The notes beneath the pieces were generated by a model, which was not told where the DNA came from, ran no database searches, and saw only the letters and a program-made list of their open reading frames with translations. From Thermotogae bacterium (GTDB lineage Bacteria; Thermotogota; Thermotogae; UBA12178), in the NCBI GenBank assembly GCA_003641795.1, contig QNAP01000075.1:1-7950 (forward strand): DNA of 7,950 bases, given 5' to 3'. Positions 6,276 through 7,950 of this stretch are shown piece after piece. The translations under genes and the position numbers were made by a program. Numbering within the stretch: position 1 is the first letter of the stretch; each line of letters begins with the position of its first letter.

Positions 6276-6409
6276 CAGTTTCACGATTTCTCTCTTCGAC
6301 GAGAGATCTCTCGAGGTTTAAAGTCGAAGAGCTCACGGATGGAACGGTTGTGAGGAGGCGATACCGTCTCTACATGCAGAAAAGCCATGATAAAGTTGCA
6401 AATGGCTAA
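6233..6409 (+). CDS. Possible small ORF (58 or 45 codons) between mogA and rbfA
   Basis: An open frame runs from ATG 6233 (or TTG 6272, which overlaps the mogA stop as TTGA) to TAA at 6407-6409. From TTG it encodes 45 residues, including RFKVEELTDGTVV and a basic stretch RRRYRLYMQK. I do not recognise the product. In favour: it fills a 111-nt gap that is otherwise unusual in this tightly packed operon, the TTGA junction resembles other couplings here, and its composition is protein-like. Against: ATG 6233 has no SD, TTG 6272 has AAGGGGGA almost touching it, it overlaps both neighbouring genes, and the sequence also contains inverted repeats that may be the true signal. It may be a small gene, a remnant, or chance. 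Confidence 0.3.
   Translation: MWRGPQFTFYQGGLTVSRFLSSTRDLSRFKVEELTDGTVVRRRYRLYMQKSHDKVANG
6292..6331 (+). repeat. Nested inverted repeats, likely RNA hairpin upstream of rbfA
   Basis: CTCTTCGAC (6292-6300) is the perfect reverse complement of GTCGAAGAG (6323-6331). Between them lies the perfect 14-nt palindrome CGAGAGATCTCTCG (6300-6313). As RNA, either the 9-bp outer stem or a compact inner hairpin can form. No U-tract follows, so it is not a classic intrinsic terminator. It sits 20 nt before the strong SD ahead of rbfA and could be an RNA processing site, a translation regulator, or a protein-binding palindrome in DNA. Confidence 0.6.
6352..6358 (+). promoter_or_regulatory. Strong SD sequence ahead of rbfA with no normal start codon at the right distance
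   Basis: GAGGAGG is an excellent SD. The rbfA frame opens right here (in-frame TGA at 6351-6353) and has no ATG, GTG or TTG until ATG 6387, 28 nt after the SD. A GTC codon lies at 6366, exactly 7 nt after the SD. The only nearby ATG (6374) is in the frame of the small ORF. Confidence 0.6.
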
Positions 6410-6728
6410 ATGGTTGAGTTCAGCCATATTTGAGATGAAGAATCCGCGTCTTTTTGGCAAGATGATCTCCGTTACAAAAGTGGAACTTTCGAGCGACAAA
6501 CGATACGCAAACGTTTATATCAGTGTCTTGGGAAGTGATGAAAAGAAGAGCGGGGTCTTCGAAACTTTGGAACACGCCGCAGGTTCTTTAGGACTCAAGT
6601 TTCGCAAAAACCTGCGATTGAGAAGTGCTCCAGTGATCCGCCTGAAGGAAGACAAAGGTATAGAATCGAGCAGCAGGAGACACAAGATATTGGAGGGGAT
6701 CCATGAACGGCATCCTTCTGATAGATAA
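6387..6728 (+). CDS. rbfA: Ribosome-binding factor A
   Basis: RbfA is a small KH-fold protein that binds 16S rRNA and helps late 30S subunit maturation. The 113-residue product has the family features: an N-terminal helix leading to MKNPRL (the usual KDPRL), then VTKVELSSDKRYANVYISVLG (strand, helix and strand of the KH-like core), a central helix region, and LRLRSAPVIRLKEDKGIE near the C-terminus. ATG 6387 is the first normal start, but homologues usually have several more residues here. The upstream codons in this frame (VSTCRKAM) look homologous to the YRKAM near the start of Thermotoga maritima RbfA as I remember it. An internal ATG at 6402 would remove part of the first helix and is less likely. 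The gene overlaps truB by 26 nt. Confidence 0.9.
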   Translation: MIKLQMAKWLSSAIFEMKNPRLFGKMISVTKVELSSDKRYANVYISVLGSDEKKSGVFETLEHAAGSLGLKFRKNLRLRSAPVIRLKEDKGIESSSRRHKILEGIHERHPSDR

Positions 6729-7626
6729 ACCTTCGGGTCCTACCTCCCACGATGTTGTTGACCGAGTTCGCCGTAAACTTGGCATTAAAAAGGTGGGGCA
6801 TGCGGGAACTTTGGATCCCATAGCCACGGGACTGTTGGTACTCGGTATCGGCAAGGGCACGCGTATACTCGAATACTTTCTTCATGCAGACAAGGTCTAT
6901 CGCGCCCAGATCAAACTGGGTATCGTTACCGAAACCTTCGATATAACTGGAGAGATCAAGGAAGAACATCCTTGTAACGTAACGGAAAGCGAAGTGGCCC
7001 AAGCCCTCAAATCTCTGCAGGGCGAGTTTTTGCAGGTTCCTCCAGCGTATTCAGCGAGGAAGTACAAAGGTCGCAAACTTTACGAGCTCGCTCGAGAGGG
7101 CAAGATCATTCGTCTGCCTCCCAGGAGGGTCTTCGTTCACAAGGTGGAAGTAATCCAAGTAGATCTCCAAGAAAACCTGGTGGAAGCTCTCTTCAAGGTT
7201 TCCTCTGGTACCTATATACGGTCTTTATGCATGGAGCTGGGATACCGTCTCGGTTGTGGAGCGGTCATGAATGGACTCACTCGGATCCAGCAAGGGCCAT
7301 TCAAGCTGGAGAGCGCTGTGAAGCTTGAAGATGTCTCTACGGAAAAGATCACGCCCATTAACGTCGCTCTTGGGTGGATGCCAGCGTTGGTGGTGAACGA
7401 AGAGAGTGCCGAGAGAGTGAAAAACGGCGGGCAAATCTACACTTCGCAGGTCATAGAAGTTGTAGGAGACTTTTCCAAAGATGCAGACATTCGTATTCTT
7501 GATCCATCGGGTGAGTTGCTGGCAGTCGCCAGATCCGAAAGGACTTCCAAGTTCATAAAGACCTTGAAATCTCATGGAAGGAGAGACCGGGTTGCCAAGT
7601 TGAAGAAAGTACTGGCAGAAAAGTGA
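6703..7626 (+). CDS. truB: tRNA pseudouridine(55) synthase TruB
   Basis: TruB isomerises U55 to pseudouridine in the T-loop of most tRNAs and acts as a tRNA chaperone. The 307 residues begin with the typical NGILLIDKPSGPTSHDVV (2-19). The catalytic aspartate is D38 in GHAGTLDPIATGLL. KVYRAQIKLG (64-73), VPPAYSARKYKGRKLYELAR (112-131) and SSGTYIRSL (167-175) follow. The C-terminal portion from about 226 (PALVVNEESAERVKNGG, and DPSGELLAVA) is the PUA-like RNA-binding domain. The length is normal for a full-length enzyme. ATG 6703 lies a few nt after GGAGGGG, within the end of rbfA. The rbfA-truB pairing is common in bacteria, often with infB, which is not seen here. Confidence 0.96.
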   Translation: MNGILLIDKPSGPTSHDVVDRVRRKLGIKKVGHAGTLDPIATGLLVLGIGKGTRILEYFLHADKVYRAQIKLGIVTETFDITGEIKEEHPCNVTESEVAQALKSLQGEFLQVPPAYSARKYKGRKLYELAREGKIIRLPPRRVFVHKVEVIQVDLQENLVEALFKVSSGTYIRSLCMELGYRLGCGAVMNGLTRIQQGPFKLESAVKLEDVSTEKITPINVALGWMPALVVNEESAERVKNGGQIYTSQVIEVVGDFSKDADIRILDPSGELLAVARSERTSKFIKTLKSHGRRDRVAKLKKVLAEK

Positions 7627-7631
7627 TTTCC

Positions 7632-7847
7632 ATGCGAAAACCAGCGCCTAAAGAAATAGCCAGGGCGTTAGATCTCTCCGCTTCCACAGTTTCTCGCGCA
7701 CTCAATGGGGATTTCCGTGTTAGCAAAAACGTCGATCGAGTCGCACGCAAGGCGCGTGAACTTGGCTATGTTCCCAACGCTATAGCAAGGAGTTTGAAAA
7801 GGAGAGCGACTCGAATGATCGGCGTGATCATCCCCAATGTTGGAAGC
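7632..7847 (+). pseudogene. LacI-family transcriptional regulator, interrupted by an insertion sequence
   Basis: Only the first 72 codons remain of a protein that is normally about 330-340 residues. They encode the LacI-type DNA-binding domain: a helix-turn-helix with PKEIARALDLSASTVSRALNG (residues 6-26), the third helix RVARKARELGYVPN (36-49), the hinge helix AIARSLKRR (50-58), and the first strand of the sugar-binding core, MIGVIIPNVG (62-71). Coding then passes into a sequence that looks like an insertion-sequence end and stops at TAA 7869-7871. ATG 7632 gives the usual LacI N-terminus (MRKPAPKEIA). GTG 7623, overlapping the truB stop, is an alternative. No SD is evident, so coupling to truB is plausible. 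The fragment keeps the DNA-binding domain but not the ligand or dimer core, so it is probably non-functional. The ligand and targets of the intact protein cannot be inferred. Confidence 0.8.
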
Positions 7848-7950
7848 GGCTATATCAAGAATTTGCTGTAAAAGGCCCTATATCCCATCATAAGTTGCTT
7901 CCCTTCATATCAAGATACCTTCTTCCTGTTAACCTTTCTTCGTTTATGTC
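7848..7950. mobile_element. End of an IS256/Mutator-type insertion sequence (partial)
   Basis: At 7848-7873 the sequence runs from GGCTATATCAAG to TTTGCTGTAAAA. This resembles the terminal inverted repeats of IS256-family elements, which typically have a TGTGTAAAA-like inner end. The LacI-type coding sequence loses its family resemblance exactly here. Just inside the end, on the minus strand, lies what looks like the C-terminus of the transposase. The other end and the target duplication are outside the window, so family assignment is by pattern only. The boundary may be off by a few bases. Confidence 0.6.
7888..7950 (-). CDS. Putative IS256/Mutator-family transposase, C-terminal fragment
   Basis: The minus strand is open from the window edge to TGA at 7890-7888, giving 20 codons with INEERLTGRRYLDM. 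From memory, one branch of the IS256/Mutator transposases ends in a similar stretch (E-I-N/D-E-x-W-x-T-G-R/K-x-Y-L/F-D/N-M). The TGA is 15 nt inside the likely repeat, which is the expected layout. These transposases use a DDE catalytic core to move the element by copy-paste or cut-paste, but the core is beyond the window. The tryptophan usual in this stretch appears to be replaced (EERLTG). With only 20 codons, the match is suggestive rather than certain. Confidence 0.5.
   Translation of the reverse strand, partial: DINEERLTGRRYLDMKGSNL

Noticed and set aside
6292..6331. Inverted repeat as an intrinsic terminator after mogA
   Set aside because: No T-tract follows the stem, and a strong SD and essential genes lie directly downstream.
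7871..7950. Plus-strand continuation of the LacI gene by a simple frameshift
   Set aside because: One plus frame stays open, but its translation does not resemble the LacI core. The minus strand looks transposase-like and the junction looks like an IS end.

Overview
The window looks like a compact bacterial chromosome segment, most likely from the Thermotogales (Thermotoga/Pseudothermotoga type). This is an inference. It rests on the overlapping genes, the frequent GTG and TTG starts, strong Shine-Dalgarno (SD) sequences, and proteins such as RbfA and QueH that resemble the Thermotoga versions as I remember them. No rRNA, tRNA or CRISPR array is present.

Layout. Two transcription units diverge from a short intergenic region at about 1654-1752, which holds back-to-back extended -10 promoters. 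The minus-strand unit (1653 down to 1) encodes a membrane-anchored ComEA-like DNA-binding protein with two tandem helix-hairpin-helix units, QueH (queuosine biosynthesis), a 105-residue protein of unknown function, and the first 30 codons of Maf (nucleotide pyrophosphatase). The first three genes overlap in 4-nt stop/start junctions.

The plus-strand unit (1753 to about 7850) begins with a short, divergent flagellin. It continues with threonine synthase (thrC), homoserine kinase (thrB), MoeA, a MogA/MoaB-type protein, a possible small ORF, RbfA and TruB. It ends in a LacI-family regulator that is cut off after about 72 residues. Gaps are mostly under 35 nt or negative and I see no internal terminator, so this may be one long operon. 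ThrB and ThrC catalyse the last two steps of threonine synthesis. MogA and MoeA catalyse the last two steps of molybdenum/tungsten cofactor synthesis. RbfA and TruB act in 30S maturation and tRNA modification.

The right edge (about 7848 onward) looks like the end of an IS256/Mutator-type insertion sequence. It has an end sequence of the IS256 style and, on the minus strand, the last 20 codons of what looks like its transposase. The insertion explains the truncated LacI-type regulator.

I see no clear new defence or biosynthetic system. The points most worth a second look are the IS-interrupted regulator, the rbfA start (a perfect SD faces no normal start codon), the small ORF and nested inverted repeats between mogA and rbfA, and the aberrant short flagellin.
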